Assembly (NCBI GenBank): GCA_048594865.1
Contig: JBMDWZ010000045.1
Location: forward strand, 1-6,653
Direction of reading: 5' to 3'
DNA length: 6,653 nucleotides
Origin: CALKWS01 sp048594865
Lineage (GTDB): Bacteria > Actinomycetota > Actinomycetes > Actinomycetales > Beutenbergiaceae
Of this stretch, positions 6,492 to 6,653 are shown piece after piece. A program made the translations under genes and the position numbers. The number at the start of each line of letters is the position of its first letter. The first letter of the stretch is position 1. The notes beneath the pieces were generated by a model. That model did no database searches. It was not told the DNA's origin and saw nothing but the letters and a program-made list of their open reading frames with translations.

Positions 6492-6533
6492 ACATGGTGG
6501 TGGCATGACGACACATGGTGGTGGCATGACGAC
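6492..6533 (+). repeat. perfect 21-bp tandem duplication over the peptidase start codon
   Basis: Bases 6492-6512 are repeated exactly at 6513-6533. Each copy contains GGTGGTGGCATGACGAC, so the candidate start ATG occurs twice in frame, at 6505 and 6526, seven codons apart. Each copy also contains the four-codon ORF ATG-GTG-GTG-GCA-TGA, whose stop overlaps that copy's start codon as ATGA. Confidence 0.95.
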
Positions 6534-6653
6534 GCCGACTCTCCGCGACCTCATCGCCCTCGACAGCGCAGCGGAGGTTCGGCTCAACCCCTCTGGCACG
6601 CGCGCGGCGGTCACCGTGCAGCACCCGCACTGGGAAGACAACCGTTACTGCCG
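6505..6653 (+). CDS. N-terminus of a probable S9-family (prolyl oligopeptidase-like) peptidase, partial
   Basis: The frame runs off the right edge. From the ATG at 6526 it reads MTTPTLRDLIALDSAAEV, then RLNPSGTRAAV, then TVQHPHWEDNRYC. The arrangement DL..L..(x)..RLSPDG.R.A..V...DWE.NRY is typical of the start of S9 serine peptidases (acylaminoacyl-peptidase/dipeptidyl aminopeptidase type), where the N-terminal beta-propeller precedes an alpha/beta-hydrolase domain; here NPSG replaces the usual SPDG. The catalytic domain is beyond the window, so activity cannot be judged. The start at 6505 adds MTTHGGG through the duplicated segment and 6526 is probably the ancestral start. No good ribosome binding site precedes either, although GGAG at 6481-6484 could serve the short upstream ORF at 6494. 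Confidence 0.6.
   Translation, partial: MTTHGGGMTTPTLRDLIALDSAAEVRLNPSGTRAAVTVQHPHWEDNRYC

Overview
The window looks like chromosomal DNA from a high-GC Gram-positive bacterium (Actinomycetota). The grounds are G/C-biased third codon positions, GTG/TTG starts, a TAnnnT -10 box placed for leaderless translation, and actinobacterial-style products. No tRNA, rRNA, CRISPR array, transposase or phage gene was seen, and the species cannot be named.

Left part, minus strand (about 1-922): a two-gene unit encodes a small four-helix membrane protein (587-922) followed 6 bp later by a 95-residue winged-helix regulator (293-580). Beyond the regulator stop there is no intact gene. On the minus strand at about 144-230 lies a short stretch that reads as the PLP-aspartate region of glutamate decarboxylase with nothing recognisable on either side; I read it as a gene relic.

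Central part, plus strand (989-5801): one open frame runs from an ATG at 989 to a stop at 4043-4045, interrupted only by a TAG at codon 215 (1631-1633). Before the TAG is a DUF4241-like domain. The last DUF4241 strand, an acidic linker and an approximately 750-residue helical, TPR-like protein follow in the same frame. The simplest reading is a DUF4241/helical-repeat fusion of about 1018 residues cut by a single Trp-to-amber change, although recoding, reinitiation or a sequencing error are possible. Four bases downstream begins a compact HSP90 (HtpG-like) ATPase with its key ATPase residues intact. DUF4241, helical scaffold and HSP90 ATPase probably form one operon and one functional system. 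I do not recognise it as a described system, and its function is unknown.

Right part (5802-6653): a small lipoprotein gene (5997-6425) has a leaderless-type promoter. It is followed by the start of a gene resembling the N-terminus of S9-family (prolyl oligopeptidase-like) peptidases, which leaves the window. Two perfect tandem duplications lie close together: 18 bp over the lipoprotein stop codon and 21 bp over the peptidase start codon.
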